Shown: positions 22,939 to 36,040, numbered from the stretch's first letter. The stretch: 64,000 nt of DNA from Erinaceus europaeus (GCF_950295315.1 NC_080177.1:85302623-85366622); one strand, 5' to 3'. Notes: generated from the sequence alone by a model not told the origin. Made by a program: numbers and translations.

Positions 22939-24827
22939 GGTCATCAGAACAATATTACAATCAAGTTTATGTTCTTGAATGCACACTTGACATAAAAAGT
23001 GTAAAACATGTCTCTACATAAATGTAATAACAAGCACTGAATAAAAATGTGGTGGGATTTATGCTAATTCTTTTATACAAGGAAGCCTTGTCCACTCACA
23101 TATTTTCTCTCTAACATTTCCGGTTCTTCTTTTAAATAATCTATTGCTTATTACTATTATATTTTATCTGATAACATCTATCAATACTTATTATTACCAT
23201 CATCTCACACCACTAAAAGCTTTATAACTTGATGTTTGTTGAAAAAAATCATCAGAAAACTGACCAAGTTTCTCTTGCCACGCTAGTGGGTATGTCAATG
23301 ATGAAAGTTCTTAAAACTACAGTTTTATCTCCTTAAGCTGAGATATTTTTTCTTTTTAAAAATATTTTCTTTATTTTATTTTTGAGAGAGATGGAGCGAG
23401 AGAGAAACACCAGAGCACTTCTCAGCTCTGGCCTATGGTGGTACAGGGGATTGAACCTGGGACCTTGGAGCCTCAGGCATGAGAGTCTTTTGGCATAACC
23501 ATTATGCTATCTACCCCAGCCTGAGATATTTTTTCTATTGTGATTTCTTCTGCTTCCCCAGTCTTCTCACCTTTCAGTACCCACATCATGACTAACATTC
23601 CCCTCCTCGACTCTCACTTTATTGATAATTATCTCCACCACCACATTTGACTTTTAATTAAGCATATTATGTCATACCAATACATTGAAATTACTTGAAT
23701 ATATTTTTCAGAAGATCACTTGTTCTTTTTCTGAGAAGTCAGGTTTACACTTAAAAGAATCAGTCTATCAAAGGGGCTAGTCAAGCAATGTAAAGTAAAT
23801 GGCAGTAACTGTTATTTGAAATTGTCCAAATGTTACAATTCTCTTGTTACAAAGCTACTTATTCATTTCAAACAAGAAGAATGGTGGTACCATAGATGAT
23901 ATCTCTAAATCAAACCTTTCAAAATTTAACTCCAGTCATGAAATAAAAGGTAACACTATGGATCAAGAATACCCTTTGTCATGTGCGTCTGTGGTTTTAG
24001 TTAGTCCATCCATCGTAGGAGAATGTTATGCAAAGGGATATTACAAAGGGAATATTACCATAAAGTTAAGGAGGATCTAAATGCCAGTTGACAACCCTCC
24101 TGATGAGGTTTATTGAGGGCACTTTAATATATTTAATTAAGAAAAATAATGTTAATGAGATACTTTGCAATTAGCTTCCTTCCTTCTTGAAGCTGTCTGA
24201 GGTGGTTGTGATCTATTAGGTTTCAATAATTTTTTTTCTCTGGAGAAGTTAAGTGGCTAAACTGTCTAAATTAAGCTATTTTTACTTCAGTATTCAAAAT
24301 GTGAAATGAACAAGGCAGCTCAGTTTTAGAAACTCTCCTAAAATCACCTTTGTGTGTTAGTAATCTAGTCTTACCTTAGCATCTTCACAGCACGGGCCAT
24401 TAAAATAAGACCAACATTAAGATTTCTCTACAGCTGACTTAATAAGAGACAGAAACTAAAAAAGAAAAAAAAAAAAAAAAAAAAAAGCTGGTTGAATGCA
24501 AAGCCTTAAATTGGCCGAGATTCTGATTCTCTGCATGGCTCACCAGGAAACCCCACTTTGACTGAAGTAGGAAGGTACTCAGTGCAGTTCATAGCGGTCA
24601 CAGGAGTTGGTGGTTCAGCTTAGTGGGGTAAGAAGGTTTGTTCACCAAACTAGAGACTGGCTGAATCGCTCCTGCCTGAGTCGGGTGAGATGGATTCCAC
24701 GTCTCCCACTGTGAAAATAGCCCGCGTTTAGGGTCATTCCAAAAGACTTCATTCAGGACAGTATCTACCATGAAAATACCTCCTACTGGCACAACAATAA
24801 AATGCCATTAAATCCAGAAAGGAAGAA
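22939..24827. other. Unique AT-rich intron sequence
   Basis: Contains the C SINE at 23354-23520 and an A-rich run at about 24460-24486. 24490-24827 could belong to the L1 that follows. Confidence 0.45.
23354..23520 (-). mobile_element. Family C SINE
   Basis: Flanked by the perfect 16-bp duplication CTGAGATATTTTTTCT (23338-23353 and 23521-23536). Includes the TTGAGAGAGATGG tail side and CATAACCATTATGCTATCTA. Confidence 0.92.
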
Positions 24828-25279
24828 ATGGCAGAAACTCCGAGTGATGAGCCAGACACAGATCAAAGACAGAAAACGCATTCTGTCACTTTGAAACCGC
24901 TTCCAGAAACTAAAGGCTCAAGAACCCGGTGATCCTTTTACCAAAGAGTTACAGAATACAGAAAAGAAAAACAAAACAAATAAATAAGAAACTCCAAACA
25001 GAACTGCAGGCCTAAAGGAAGATTTGAATACAGTTCAGACTGAGGTAAGAGGCCTCAGAAGTAGACTCAGCCAGGAGAGGAGAGAATAGAGACACCAGAA
25101 GACACAACCACCACACTCTCCAAGAACAGAAAATTCTAGGCGATTAAAGGTTTACGAAAAATGAAGCACTTCTCAACAAAATGGCAGACTCCATCAGAGA
25201 GAGGACCATCAGAGTTACTGACATGCCACTGAGAGTGGGAGAGAGGTAGTAGAGAACATATTCAAATACATCTTAGCAG

Positions 25280-25536
25280 GATTTAAAAAAATATTTATTT
25301 GTTCCCTTTTTGTTTACCTAGTTGTTTTATTATTGTAGTTATTATTGTTGTCATTGTTGGTGTTGGATAGGACAGAGAGAAATGGAGAGAAAGATAGACA
25401 CCTGCAGACCTGCTTCATCGCCTGTGAAGCGACTTCCCTGCAGGTGGGGAGCCGGGGGCTCGAACCAGGATCCTAATGCCGGTCCTTGTGCTTTGTGCCA
25501 CCTGCGCTTAACCTGCTGTGCCACTGCCCGACTCCC
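25280..25536 (-). mobile_element. Family A SINE inside the sense L1
   Basis: Flanked by the perfect duplication CATCTTAGCAG (25269-25279 and 25537-25547) within L1 ORF1-region sequence. The CT-rich middle is shortened. Confidence 0.9.
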
Positions 25537-25849
25537 CATCTTAGCAGACTATTCTCCTTATTTGAGCAATGTTCAAAATACAGAAATCCAAGAAGATGAA
25601 TGCACATCTAAATTTTTTAATGCAAAATGGCACAAACCAAGACACATCACTGTAAAACTATCCAAAATGAGGGACTAGGAAAACTAACACAAAACAAGAT
25701 ATAGCACAAATACAAATAGGAATTTTATATACAGTAATCAAAACTATCATAGAAAACCATCCACATAAAATAACAAGCAGAACCTAACAGGAAGAGCCAA
25801 AAATAACTTAAGACAACCTCGAAACAAAAATAGCTATAAACAGACAACT

Positions 25850-28600
25850 TTTATCAATAATCACCCTAAATGTGAATGGCCTACACTCACCAGGCAAAAG
25901 ATTCAGAATGAGTGAATAGAGTAAGAAGACCCATCTATTCTGTGTCAGGAAACAGGCATCTAAAAGAAAGACAAACAGAAGCTCTGGGTAACAGGCTGGA
26001 ACAAGGTATTCTAAGCCAATGAAGCAAACACCAGAACAGGAACAACTATTCCAATATCAGCTAAACTAGACTTTCAGATGCAAAAAAGTGAAGGAACAGA
26101 CATGAACACTGCCTGTTGGTCAGAGGATCAATCCCACAAGAAGGCGTAACCATCATCAGTATGTATACCCACTATGCATGCACCCAAATATGTAAAAGGC
26201 TCCTTGCTGGCCTTCAGGGAGACACGTACAGCAGCACAGAGGTAATCAGAAAACTCAACACGCCACTGATGGCAAGAGCTAAAGGACAAAACCTGAACAA
26301 GTAAATAAAGGCCTTAAGTGAAGTCAGAGATGGGAAGAGCTTAACAGACTCATTCAGAACTTTTAATCCCCCGTCAAAATCATATACATTCTACTCAAGA
26401 GCACATGGGTCACCCTCAAGGACCGACCGCGTATCCATACACAATGGCAGCCCTAATAGGTCTGTAAAATATTGAAATCCTAAAAAGGATCTTTTCTGGC
26501 CATGAGGTGGTGAATTAGAAATCAACCACAAAAAAGAAATAGAGCAATAAAGCCAACGCATGCCGACTGAATAATACTCTAATGAGTGGCAGCTGGGTCA
26601 CTGCAGAAATCCAAAGGGAAACTGAAAATTGCCTGGAGAACAGAGACAGTGAAGAGCAGAACTCCCAGACCCTGTGGGGTGCAGCAAACGCTGTCCTGCA
26701 GAGAAGTTTATAGCGATGAGGCCCACAGTAACAAGCAGCAAGGGCCTCAAGTTAGCTACTTCCTATCACAACTGAGCCACCCAGAAAAGGAGAAACCAAA
26801 AGAGAGACCAAAAAGTCAGCAGGAAAAAGAATATAGTCAAAACCAGAGCAGAAATTAATGAAATAGAATCCAGAGAGATGATCCAGAAAATTCTTGATTA
26901 ATGAAACCAAGAGCTGGTTCTTGGAAAGGATAAATGAAATACATAAATCACTGGCTAGACTCACAAAAAGGAAAAGAAAGAAAGTTATCATAAAATCAAT
27001 CAGGAACTAGACAGATGAAATTACAACTAAAGAGAGATACAAAAAATCATCCATGAATATTATGAATATCTCTATGGAAATAAACTGGACAATCTACATG
27101 AAGTGGATGTATTTTTAAAATCCTATCACCTGCCCAAGAGGAAGTGGATAGCTTAAACAAGTCTATCACTAGTTTAAAATGAAATCAGTCATCAAAAATC
27201 TTCCCAAATAGAAGCTCTGGCTCAGATAGCTCTACTAATAAATGCTATAAGACTTTCAAAAAATAATCAACACCTATTCTCCTCAATATTCCAGAAAACT
27301 GTTGGAAGGGTAAACACTATCAAACACATTCTGTGAGGAGAATGTCACTTTGCTCCCCAAAGCTGGAAGGGACTTTACCAGAAAACTACAGACCTACATC
27401 CAAGATTTATTGATGCAAAGATCCTGAACAAGATCTTGACAAATGGAATCCAAGAACATGTCAAGAGAATTGACCAAGAGTGATTCATCCCTGAGAAACA
27501 GGGCATGGTTGAACACCTGCAAATCAGTCGATGCAATTCATCGTATCAGCAAAATAAAAGTCATATCAACTGACACTGAAAAGGCATTTGACAAGGTCCA
27601 ACACCCCTTGTTGATAAAGGCCCTCCAGAAACTGAGGACAGAAGGACATTTCCTCGATGCAATAAAGACCACTTATGACAAACCCATAGCTGACATCATT
27701 CTCGATGAGGAAAAGCTGAAAGCTTTCCCCCTAAAATTGGGCATCAGACAAGGATGTTCACTATCTCCACTGCTATTCAACAACACAGAGATATCAATGG
27801 TATACAAACTCTTGGAAAGAAGGAATCAAGTTATCACTATTTGCTGATGGCATAATAACCCAAAGAATCCTGAAGACTCCCCCCAAAACTCCACCAGGTA
27901 AACTACCCACAAAGGAGGGAAAGGGCCTTTACAATGAAAACTACAGGACATGCCTAAAAGAAAGCGTGAAGGACACACAGAAATGGAAGAACACTTCTTG
28001 TTGCTGGATTGGAAGATTAAGCATTATTAAAATGGTCCTTCTACCAAGAGCAATGCAAAATTTCAATACAATCCCTATCAAAATTCCAGTGGCATTTTTC
28101 AAGCTAATTGAACAACTTTCCCAAATATTTTTTTTTATGGATCCACAAAAGGCCATGAATTGACAAAGCAGTTCTGAGAAAAAAAGGAATACTATGGAGA
28201 CATCACACTCCCCAACTTTAGTTTATGCTACAAAGTGACGGTAATCAAAACAGCATGGTACTGGAGTAACAGTGGATACTTGGATCAATGGAGCAGAACT
28301 GAAAGTCCAGAAATGAGCCCACACAGATACGACCACCTAATATATTACAATGGGGCCAGAACCATTCAGTGGGAGTAAAGAAAGTCTCTTCAACAGATAT
28401 TGCTGGGAAAAGTGGACATCCACATGTGGAAAAGTGGAAATAGGCCACCACCTAACACCTCATACCAACGTCAAGTCAGAATGGATTAAAGATATGGCTA
28501 CTAGACCAGAAACTCTCAAATTTATAGAAGAAAATGTTGGTGTAACTTTGCAAGACATACACATCAAAGATGTATTTGGAGACTAAACCCTTGGGCATGA
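25850..28600 (+). pseudogene. L1 ORF2 (endonuclease/reverse transcriptase) remnant
   Basis: Recognisable pieces in order: ITLNVNGL at about 25860; TDTEKAFDKVQHPLLIKAL near 27575; YDKPIADIILDEEKLKAFPL and IRQGCSLSPLLFN near 27675-27780; then a deletion of roughly 50 codons, because LLFN is followed almost at once by LSLFADG. The catalytic FADD is FADG here (GCTGATGGC), so one metal-binding aspartate is lost. Later pieces are RLSIIKMVLLPRAMQNFN..PIKIP and DPQKAMN near 28010-28160. The frame changes several times. Non-functional. Confidence 0.85.
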
Positions 28601-28855
28601 GAAATGAAAACAAGAGTAAATAAATGTTATTACAAGATAGACACTAACAATCTTTTACACATGGAAATCAAACTACTTAAGGATAACAAGGCAACTCAGT
28701 AAATGGGAAGATATTTTCACATCACATATCAGACAAGCAACTGATATCAAGCACTTATGCAGAATTGGTACAGATCTACAAAAGAAGCAAAAATAACCCA
28801 ATAAAAAATGGGCCAAAGAACTAAACAGACAGCTTCTTTTAAAAGATATACACAG

Positions 28856-29130
28856 GGGGTTGGGCAGTAGCCCAGCGGGTTAAGCGTGCATGGTGCGAAG
28901 CGCAAAGACCAGCTTGTGGAACACGGTTCCAGTCCCGGCTCCCCACCTGCAGGCAAGTCGCTTCACAGGTGGTGAAGCAGGTCTGCAGGTGTCTGTCTAT
29001 CTTTTTCTCTTCCCTGTCTTCCCCTCCTCTCTCCATTTCTCTCTCTCTTCTATCCAACAACAACAATAATAACTGTAAAAACAATAAAACAACAAGGGCA
29101 ACAAAAGGGAAAATAAATAATTAAAAAATT
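28856..29130 (+). mobile_element. Family A SINE inside the sense L1
   Basis: Head GGTTGGGCAGTAGCCCAGCG, tail AAGGGCAACAAAAGGG. The L1 sequence AAAAGATACAC appears on both sides (AAAAGATATACAC / AAAAAGATACAC), a probable target-site duplication. Confidence 0.88.
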
Positions 29131-29419
29131 AGAAAAAGATACACGCAGGGCCCACAGACACATGAGGAGATGCTCCACCTCACTTATCACTACAGATTCG
29201 CAAATGAGAACTACACTGAGACAGCTCCTCACACTGGGGAGAACGGCTTCCATCACTGCCAGGAAATGACAGGTGTTGGCAAGATCCTGGAGAAAAGAGA
29301 ACTCTGCATCACTGATGATGGAAATGCAAATTAGTACATAATGACATAATAGTTATCATAGTAATAGACACACAGTACATGTTACATAAACATTAGCCTC
29401 TCACTATACCCCAAATACA

Positions 29420-29425
29420 AACACC

Positions 29426-29463
<38 letters not shown>
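29420..29463. repeat. (CA)n microsatellite
   Basis: About 20 CA dinucleotides with one CG near the start, just after the end of the sense L1. Confidence 0.95.
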
Positions 29464-29465
<2 letters not shown>

Positions 29466-29556
29466 AATAAGGGAAGGAGAGGAAAATAAAATTCCCTAGG
29501 GATTTCCCCATAGTTCTTTTCATTGTTATTGTCAGAAGTAAAGAAATGTGAAGCCC

Positions 29557-29815
29557 AAGAGTCGGGCGGTAGCGCAGCGGGTTAAACGCACATGGCGCAA
29601 ATCTCAAGGACCGGCATAAGGATCTGGGTTCGAGCCCCGGCTCCCCATCTGCAGGGGAGTCCCTTCACAGGCTGTGAAGCAGATCTGCAGGTGTCTGTCT
29701 TTACAATGACGACATCAATAACAACAACAACAACAATAACTATAACAATAAAAGAGCAAGGGCAACAAAAGGAAATGAGTAAATAAAATAAATATTAAAA
29801 ATAAGAAAAGTTTAA
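29557..29815 (+). mobile_element. Family A SINE with shortened CT region
   Basis: Flanked by TGTGAAGCCC (29547-29556 and 29820-29829). The usual pyrimidine block after TGTCTGTCTTT is deleted, so the element jumps to ACAATGACGACATCAAT. Confidence 0.88.
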
Positions 29816-30004
29816 GATTTGTGAAGCCCTGGACTGGGTGGAAAAAGTAGATTGGTCATGGACAAAGTGGCCTAGCACACATTCTGGGGATAAATTTAAT
29901 TGTACCCCTGACACAACAACTATTGTAAAAAAAAAAAAAAGGAAAGAAAAGGTCTTTGTTAATAAAATCATTTTTAAAATAAAGCAGACAAATTTAAATG
30001 ACTT

Positions 30005-30296
30005 TCTATTTTTAATTTTTTTAAAATTTTATATTTATTTATATATTTTCCCTTTTGTTGTCCTAGTTGTTGTAGTTACTATCATTATTGTTGTTGAAGT
30101 CAACGTTGTTGGTTAGAACAGAGAGAAATGGAGAGAGGAGGGGAAGACAGAGAGGGGGAGAGAAAGACAGACACCTGCAGACCTGCTTCACTGCCTGTGA
30201 AGTGATTCCCCTGCAGGTGGGGAGCCAGCATCCTTACACAGGACCTTGCACTTCACGCCACCTGCACTTAACCTGCTGGGCTACCACCCAACTCCC
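30005..30296 (-). mobile_element. Family A SINE
   Basis: Antisense copy ending in ACCACCCAACTCCCG. The region between the linker and the B box is shortened, leaving CAGCATCCTTACACAGG instead of the GGGGGCTCGAACC segment. Confidence 0.85.
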
Positions 30297-30654
30297 GACT
30301 TTAAAGACTTTAATGAAGCAACAGTTTAACACAGTTGAGTTCCTCTGACTCCTCTGGCAGCAACATAGAAAACAGAATATTTATGCAAAGTAACTGCTGG
30401 CTCCCACCCCACAGATACATAGTTGTCTTGGGCAACAGAAAATAACTCCACACATTTACCTCAAACTATTGCGACTTAACCAGATGACCTTTGCAATGTA
30501 AAGAATACATCTTACCAAAAGTGAAATATAAATAACATGATCCCCCCACATCAGACTTGGATTGGGATGTAATCCAAAAAGATTTTAAAGGTGATCTGAA
30601 TCTAATGAAACCATTTCAAACATGACATGGTGGAGAGGGAAGTACAGAACTCTT

Positions 30655-30905
30655 AAAACAGAGTGGTTTAAGCTCATGTGGCGCAAAGTGCAGGGACCAG
30701 CATAAGGATCCCGGTTCAAGCCCCCGGCCCCCCACCTGCAGGGGAGTCGCTTCACAGGCGGTGAAGCAGGTCTGCAGGTGTCTGTCTTTCTCTCCCCCTC
30801 TCTGTCTCCCCCTCCTCTCTCCATTTCTCTCTGTCCTATCCAACAGCAACAACATCAATAATAACTACAGCAATTTTAAAAAAGGGGGTAAAAAAACAGA
30901 AATAA
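30655..30905 (+). mobile_element. Family A SINE lacking the first bases of the head
   Basis: Starts within the head at AGAGTGGTTTAAGCTCATG and keeps the B box GGTTCAAGCCC. The tail is modified to AAAAAAGGGGGTAAAAAAAC. Confidence 0.82.
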
Positions 30906-30974
30906 AAATATATTAGCCCATCTTTATTTCTCTTGAATATCTATCTGTATTTTATCTATTTATTTTTGTATAAA

Positions 30975-31377
30975 AGCACCATGTTCTAGGCCAGAAAGAG
31001 CATTATGCTTCATGCCTGAGGCTCTGAGTTCCCAGATTCCACCCTTGACACCACCAAGAGTAACAGAATCATGCAAGGAATCCCAGTGAAGGAAAAAACC
31101 TGGATGAAAAAGAAATCCAAGAAATACAATTGCACACCAACAAGAGCTAAGTCCAATCAACAGAGTGGTATTAAACATCCAATTGGGGGCTGAGGAAACA
31201 GCATAATGGTTATTCAAAAGACTTTCATGCCTGAGGCTCTGAGGTCCCAGGTTCATTCCCCAGCCCAACCATAAACCAGAGCTGAGCAGTGCTCTGGTCA
31301 CTCTCTCTGTCTCTCTCTGTCTCTCTCTCTGTGTGTCTCTGTCTCTCTCTCAAATGAGACAAAATATGTAAAAAAAA
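30975..31377 (+). mobile_element. Two family C SINEs in sense orientation
   Basis: 30975-31070 is a partial copy (AGCATTATGCTTCATGCCTG). 31186-31377 is full length (GGGGGCTGAGGAAACAGCAT, GAGCTGAGCAGTGCTCTGGT), ending in a CTCTGT repeat and an A9 stretch. Confidence 0.78.
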
Positions 31378-31902
31378 ATCTGATTGATTTTGTTCACTGT
31401 TTTCCTACCAGATATTTAAGGACTTTCTCCTATATTACTACTTTTGACACATACTACTCAGAAGTGAGGACTTGGCCTCATGCACTGAGGCATGTGCTCA
31501 ACCTGCTGCAGCGCCCTTGGCCCTGAGATCACGGAGTCTCGTGGGGAGAAGGAGGCGGCACTGGCGGGGGGCTAAGGACCGCTGTCCTGAGGTGGAGGCC
31601 CAAGACAAGTTTTTAGACGGCAGGGTGTCCTGACAGCCAGCATGGAGAGAGAAGAACCTGCAGAGAACAGCCTTACAGATAATCACTTCCCCCAAAACAG
31701 GAATTTAGAAGAACTACTTTCATAGTTGAGGAAGAACTGATATCAGCCTGGTCTTCCTCAGGCTAAAATAGGACAGTCAGTTTCTGTACTTGTCAAGTTC
31801 CATAATTAAATTTCAAACATTATTATGTTAATGTTTACCATTTTCTGCAGAATAAAGCTATTTGTCTATCAGATTAACAGAAGATTAAAGAAAAAGGATT
31901 TT

Positions 31903-32036
31903 TTGGGCCCAGTGATGGCATACCTGGTAGAGTGTACAGGGCAGAGTTTGAGCCCCTGGTCCCCAGCTGCAGGAGGAAAGCCTTGTGAGTGCTGAAGCAG
32001 GTCTGCAGATTTCTCTCTTCCCCTCCCCATCACCTC
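31903..32036 (+). mobile_element. Family B SINE, 3' end replaced by an E2 tail
   Basis: Head GGGCCCAGTGATGGCATACC, B box GTTTGAGCCCCTGG, CT region to CACCTCTA. There it meets the (TTTA)n tail of the antisense E2. Confidence 0.75.
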
Positions 32037-32432
32037 TATTTATTTATTTATTTATTTATTTATTATTATTTTTTTTTATAAAAAAGGGAACACTCACAAA
32101 ACCATAGGATACAAGGGGGACAACTCCACACAATTCCCACCACCAGATCTCCATCTCCCACCCCCTCCCCTGATAGCTTTCCTATTCTTTATCCCTCTGG
32201 GAGCATGGACCCAGGATCATTGTGGGATGCAGAAGGTGGAAGGTCTGGCTTCTGTAACTGCTTCCCCGCTGAACATGTGTGTTGACAGGTGGATCCATGC
32301 TCCCAGCCTGCCTCTCTCTTTCCCTAGTGGGGCAGGGCTCTGGGGAAGCTGACACATGTTGGCTTTGTCTGTCCAGGGAAGTAGGCATCATGCTGGCATC
32401 TGGAAAAAGCCAAACAAATTGTTGATTAATCA
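32037..32432 (-). mobile_element. Family E2 retroposon, antisense, 5'-truncated
   Basis: The plus strand begins with a (TTTA)n tail (32037-32065), then ACCATAGGATACAAG and CTTTATCCCTCTGGGAGCAT, and ends at AACAAATTGTTGATTAATCATG. On its own strand it therefore starts at GATTAATCAACAATTTG, the same internal site near which the 61.96-kb copy also starts. Confidence 0.8.
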
Positions 32433-32439
32433 TGAACTT

Positions 32440-32562
32440 TTACCAGAGCACTGCTCAGCTCTGGCTCATGTTGGTCTTAAGGGGATTAGATCTGACCCCT
32501 TGGAGCCTCAGGCAGGAAAGTCACTTGCATAATCATTATGCAATCTCCCCCACCCCTTCCCT
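32440..32562 (-). mobile_element. Family C SINE
   Basis: Core TACCAGAGCACTGCTCAGCT and end ATTATGCAATCTCCCCCACC, directly after the antisense E2. Confidence 0.82.
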
Positions 32563-33109
32563 CTTGACCTCTGGTTATCTTGATCCAACAGTTAATTTTT
32601 AAAAAGTGAAAAACAAAAAAAAAAGAAGGATTTCAAAAAATTTTCATACACACACACACACACACAAACACAATTGAATAGGAGCCTATACCCTGAGCCC
32701 ACATTGTCCAAAGCTGTTTTTATTCTAGTGTCTTTGGATATGAATGCTCACTCCCAAGTGAAATTATGAAATTATATGGATATAATTTTGGCTAGAAACA
32801 GAAGTTGAGGGAAGGGGAAGATAGACGGAGAAAGACACCTTTGCAGCACTGCAGGTGAGGACTGCAGACCAGCCTGGGAGAATTCAGAATGGCCAACATC
32901 TGCAGGAGCAGAGACAGATGTGCTAGGAACAGCGTGGAGAAAGAGGAAGCCCCGCCAGGCCTCAGGTGCTGGAGCACTGGGACTTTGAGGGAGACTGTAG
33001 TGAGTCTTAGACACAGACATAGGTATGAAAATACACACCTACCTTTTGTGATGCTGTAAACCCATGTCAAATCAATACCAGGAGAGAAATAGGAGTACTT
33101 AGATACTGC

Positions 33110-33560
33110 TGCTGGGAACACAGACCAGTTCAGTCCCGACTGCGAACAATACGGACATTACTCAGAACATACAAAGGCCTCTCCCAAAGGATCCAGAAAC
33201 TTCCCTTTTAAGGCATTTGCCCAAAGAGCAGAACAACAACAGCCCTAGCGACTACAGGCATGCGGGTGCCCACTGCAACGGGAAAACAGCCAGGAAGTAC
33301 AGAGACAACATCTGGACAGCATCTGGACAGACGAGTGCATGCAGAGATGGCACATCTACACAACAGAACGAGATTCAGTGGAGAGAAAGGATGAAATCTT
33401 GACTTTGGCTACAATATAAAGAAGCTGAACGAAGTCATATCAACAGGCCATGAGAAGATTGGGGAAAAAAAAAGATCTCATAGATGGGATAAAGACAAAG
33501 TCCAACAAACTAAACTTTGAGAGGCTAATAAACAACAGATGGTAACAAGCTGGGAAAGTT
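33110..33560 (+). mobile_element. L1 ORF2 3' end and 3' UTR fragment
   Basis: Sequence such as GGCATTTGCCCAAAGAGCAGAACA, CAACATCTGGACAGCATC and AACAGAACGAGATTCAGTGG matches the degenerate end of mammalian L1 ORF2, with the usual spacing of the closing codons. It continues into a purine-rich stretch at about 33450-33550. Both ends are ill-defined. The following 33560-33780 may be its 3' UTR. Confidence 0.6.
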
Positions 33561-34856
33561 TAGGACGACAGGAAGAAGATTCAGTGGGCTCTGTGTTTGG
33601 GAGTCCATGCCTTGGTGGTGGGCTGGGTAGGTCCCCAGTTTGGAGAGAGGTGAAGCTGCCCAGCTAGACGATGATGAGCCTTGTGAACTAACTGACCCCA
33701 AGTACAGAAGCGACTGCCTCAGTCCCCAGAAATGCACATATTTCATTAAGCATCTAATCAGCATCAGCGAGCCTACCACAAGCTGCAAATAACTCTAGTT
33801 AACCTTCCCTAGTTATATGTTCTCTAAAATATCAACACTTGAACCTAAGTCTCATGTTCATTTCAAGGGTCTTTGACTGGGCCGTGTATAGGGGGGGTTG
33901 GGAGGGGGACAGATGGTATGAACTGACCTAGTGGCTCCCAGAGTGAGGAATGAGTGTTCAGTGGGGAACTCAGAAACCACATTAACTTCTTGGCAGGTGC
34001 TGGGGCCGCACCTGCGGGTGGTCCATCGCTGAAGATGAAAACACAGTGTTCTGAGTAAATTTGACCCGGGAAGCAAGAGGCGTTCAAGTACATTGGAGAG
34101 GAGCCCAGAAGTTATACTGTTTACCTTCTAGGAACACTTATTTTCTTCAAAATGACTGAATTGAATTAATAAAGTGGACTTATATGTGAATAATGGAAAC
34201 TAGTTATGGACATTGAATCACCATGACTCTCTAAAAGTTCAGAGCATATGATAGCTTGCTGGGGTAAGGGGAAGGTTAGCCCAGAAATGGCTGTTCTTAC
34301 CATACCGCTGAGAAGCACTGCTGAGGCTCTGAGCACAAAGCAGCGGTATCTCAATGCGTTTCAATTCCGAGGACTTTGAAACTGTTGCTTTTGTTTGTTC
34401 TTCAGAATAAGACACAATCCATTGGCATGGTGACTTGGGGGAATTCTTTATGTAATAGTATTCATGCAAACAACGTGAACTTTTAGGATTGTGATTATGC
34501 TCTCTGATCTGGGAAGTTGAAGATCATTTATGAAAAAGATATATCTACTTGCTTTCTTTGTGTGTTGCACCATCACAAAATTATATCCTGGAAAAAGACG
34601 ACTTAGACTGCAGGCAGTCGCCTGTGGATTCTGTCCTGACCACTTCCAGCGTGACACCCAGTGTGCAATCATTCTCCCCTTCAGGTAGATGGAGAGAGGC
34701 CAGGGTTGAAGTAGGCACTGTGGTTTGGTAGGTGGCTCTCACTCAGCCAAAGTGAAGAGTCCAGTGGTTCCTTCACAGACTGGTCTGATCTCCACTCGAC
34801 AGCTACTGAAAAAGTGGAACTGTGACTTGCGCACATGAGGCCCTCAGAAAAAGTAC
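33561..34856. other. Mostly unique intron sequence
   Basis: The first 200 bases may be L1 3' UTR. A G-rich block GGGGGGGTTGGGAGGGGG lies near 33890. Nothing else was recognised. Confidence 0.45.
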
Positions 34857-34872
34857 AGAAACAGTGGACATG

Positions 34873-35174
34873 GGAGTCGGGCGGTAGCTCAGCGGGTTAA
34901 GCGCAGGTGGCTCAAAGCTCAAGGACCGGCATAAGGATCCTGGTTCAAGCCCCCGGCTCCCCACCTGCAGGGGAGTCGTTTCACAGGCAATGAAGCAAGT
35001 CTGCAGGTGTCTGTCTTTCTCTCCCCCTCTCTGTCTTCCCCTCCTCTATCCATTTCTCTCTGTCCTAGCCAACAACGACATCAATAACAACAACAATAAA
35101 AACTACAACAACAATAAAACAAGGGCAACAAAAGGTAAAATAAATAAAAATAAATAAAATAAAAAAGTAAACAA
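34873..35174 (+). mobile_element. Family A SINE, well preserved
   Basis: Flanked by the perfect 16-bp duplication AGAAACAGTGGACATG (34857-34872 and 35175-35190). Head, B box, linker and CAACAA tail are all present, so it is probably a young copy. Confidence 0.92.
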
Positions 35175-35516
35175 AGAAACAGTGGACATGCAGCACTGAT
35201 AAGCAGGTGTGCATGTCTGCACCTGTGGCTTGCTCTGCTTCATCCTCCTCCGGAGGCACTGAGTACTGGAATGACTTTCTCTTAGGAAACCATTTGAGAT
35301 TTCAGACAGCTTCTCATTCTCTCCAAGTGGATTTCACGTCTGTTCAAAATCATACTAGGAATCTGTGAGAAATGTCTGAAAGCTGTGGCCTAGCCTGTGA
35401 GGCTGTGTCTCTGTTGTAACTTTACTGTCCCCAGCACTGACAGCAGGCGTCTCGCTTAGGACGTGACAGTCCTCTAAAACCCAATTCCTATCTTCCTGAC
35501 TGGGATTGGATGAAGG

Positions 35517-36040
35517 TAGGAAAGCACACGTTATGGTGAGCAAGGACCCAGGTTCAAGCCCCGGCCCCCACCTGCAGGGGAGAAGCTGCACAAGTGCTGA
35601 GGCAGGGCTGCGGGTGTCTCTCATTCTCCCCCCACCCCTGCCTCGGTAACCCCTTCTCCTCTCCGTTTCTCTCTATCCAAACAGATAATAAAACATTTGA
35701 CATTTTTGGGATTAAGTTGAATCTGCAGGTCATTTCTGAGTGAAAAAATATGAAATCCATATTGATTCTGCACCCATACCCTCCTGGAGATAGTCACTAT
35801 GGTCTCACAATGTCTTAGAGAGAGTTTGCTTAGTTCTGTTTTGTTTTTAAATTCACTTAGTTATTTATCAGGGAGAGACTGAGGAGGGTGGGAAGTAGTA
35901 AGGGAGAGAGGAAGAGAGGCACCTCCAGCCCTGCCTCACGCATAAACAGCTTCTCCTTGCAGCTGGGAGCCCGGGGCTTGAACCCAGGCCCTTGTACATG
36001 GTAATGCGTGCACTGAATCAGGCACCATCGCCAAGCCCCT
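35517..36040. mobile_element. Pair of family B SINEs in opposite orientation
   Basis: 35517-35697 is sense (CAAGGACCCAGGTTCAAGCC, tail TCTCTATCCAAACAGATAAT). 35847-36040 is antisense (TTATTTATCAGGGAGAGACT to CCATCGCCAAGCCC), flanked by TAGTTCTGTTTTGTTT / TAGTTTTGTTTGTTTT. The inverted pair is separated by about 150 bases. Confidence 0.75.

Larger units (their letters stand above)
24828..29325 (+). mobile_element. L1 (LINE-1) remnant, sense, long but decayed
   Basis: A 4.5-kb L1 begins with ORF1-like sequence (ATGGCAGAAACTCCGAGTGA, then coiled-coil-type repeats of Glu/Arg/Thr codons near 25040-25120). It passes into ORF2 near 25850, where TCACCCTAAATGTGAATGGC encodes the endonuclease start ITLNVNGL. 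The RT lies at about 27440-27850, and the C-terminal region extends to 29320. Two family A SINEs interrupt it, 25280-25536 (antisense) and 28856-29130 (sense). Many stops and at least one RT deletion make it immobile. The 5' limit is uncertain; 24490-24827 could be L1 5' UTR but I cannot show it. Confidence 0.85.

Noticed and set aside
30088..30348. Recurrent open frame containing DRTERNGERRGRQRGGEKDR
   Set aside because: It is the antisense translation of family A SINEs and recurs at every well-preserved copy; not a protein family.
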